A stretch of DNA of 16,508 nt, taken from Coemansia sp. RSA 922. Lineage: Eukaryota; Kickxellomycota; Kickxellomycetes; Kickxellales; Kickxellaceae. Where the stretch lies: NCBI GenBank assembly GCA_027577415.1, contig JANBQS010000501.1, positions 1-16,508 of the forward strand, written 5' to 3'. Below the pieces are notes generated by a model. The model worked only from the letters and a program-made list of their open reading frames with translations. It had not been told where the DNA came from and ran no database searches. Position 1 is the stretch's first letter; every line of letters starts with the position of its first letter. This document shows positions 16,017 through 16,508 of the stretch, one piece after another. Both the position numbers and the translations under genes were made by a program.

Positions 16017-16406
16017 GCCCTCTTTTCTGACGATCTCCTTTTTGCTCTGGCGGCAAAGAGGTGGTGGTATTCTTTTTTATTTGCTACCTCATGTGTAACG
16101 ATTGGGCAGTACTCGAGCTCACACATAGGCAAGCAACGAGCGCTGATCCTGCTCAGCATGGATTATAGATGAAGGGTTCTCATCAGAGGACTTGTAGTGG
16201 TTAGCTTTGGTCAATCGATGTATAACGCACTGCGGGGACATCTAAGGGCAATGCAGTGGGCCCTAGGTACACCGGCTGGAGATGCTCCTCAGCGAGATGA
16301 TAAGATATTCTATTAATATCGCCTATTTCTGACACATGTTGTACAAGCTATACAACCCGACCATTTATATAATTGAATTTCCAATAATAAAAAGGGGGTG
16401 CAGTAG
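16017..16406. other. Intergenic region, no gene seen
   Basis: 390 bases without a credible frame. The right end (about 16340-16406) is AT-rich and probably the 3' flank of the minus-strand gene that enters from the right. Confidence 0.45.
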
Positions 16407-16508
16407 CTATGTGTTAAAGAAGGCTTTTAGATTACGGTCTTTCAATCGGGGCAGTAGCGGGCTGAAGAAGGGCTTGGTTTTCCGATCGCTCGAGTACTTG
16501 ACTATCTC
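16407..16508 (-). CDS. C-terminal end of an unrecognised protein (partial, runs off the right edge)
   Basis: A minus-strand frame is open from the window edge to TAG at 16407-16409, giving 33 residues with ordinary basic composition (KYSSDRKTKPFF, LLPRLKDRNLKAFF). Its AT-rich downstream flank fits a gene end. It is too short to identify; a chance open frame of this length is quite possible. Confidence 0.3.
   Translation of the reverse strand, partial: EIVKYSSDRKTKPFFSPLLPRLKDRNLKAFFNT

Noticed and set aside
15510..16172. 220-codon plus-strand open frame
   Set aside because: It reads straight through the tRNA-Glu gene and a T-rich repeat, and its composition is unlike protein.

Overview
This window looks like nuclear DNA of a fungus, most likely an early-diverging one of the Kickxellomycotina (Coemansia-like). 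Evidence for a compact fungal genome: short GT-AG introns, closely packed housekeeping genes, an intron-containing tRNA-Tyr, a broken fungal-specific FunK1-type protein kinase, and a decayed member of a large 'CHNFR'/leucine-rich family that I associate from memory with Coemansia proteomes. The lineage call is an inference; the eukaryotic/fungal call is firm.

Layout. Bases 1-1535 hold no gene I can support, only the upstream region of the first gene and some inverted repeats. Bases 1536-7686 are an ordinary housekeeping block of four genes: mitochondrial pyruvate dehydrogenase E1 alpha (+, two introns), a nuclear-type uracil-DNA glycosylase with a PCNA-binding motif (-, convergent, 41 bp from the first gene), a small unrecognised helical protein (-), and, divergent from it across 292 bp, an LSH/DDM1/IRC5-type SNF2 chromatin remodeller (+). 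Three neighbouring genes (glycosylase, helical protein, remodeller) may share a genome-maintenance theme, and the shared promoter carries a MluI cell-cycle box.

Bases 7687-16508 are an accessory, decaying region. It holds a tandem pair of small genes of unknown function (first copy broken, second intact) whose upstream regions share a palindrome and a 24-bp block that is inverted between copies; a minus-strand relic of the leucine-rich family; a tRNA-Tyr gene with intron; a short unrecognised reading frame interrupted by two TAG codons; a FunK1-type kinase gene (minus) broken by two in-frame TGA codons and lacking its ATP-binding lobe; a full-length relic of the CHNFR/leucine-rich family with at least three frameshifts and six stops; weaker minus-strand leucine-rich remnants; a tRNA-Glu(CUC) gene; and the last 33 codons of a minus-strand gene running off the right edge.

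No CRISPR array, operon, intact transposase or reverse transcriptase is visible. The least explained items are the duplicated small-protein unit and the helical protein next to the LSH remodeller.
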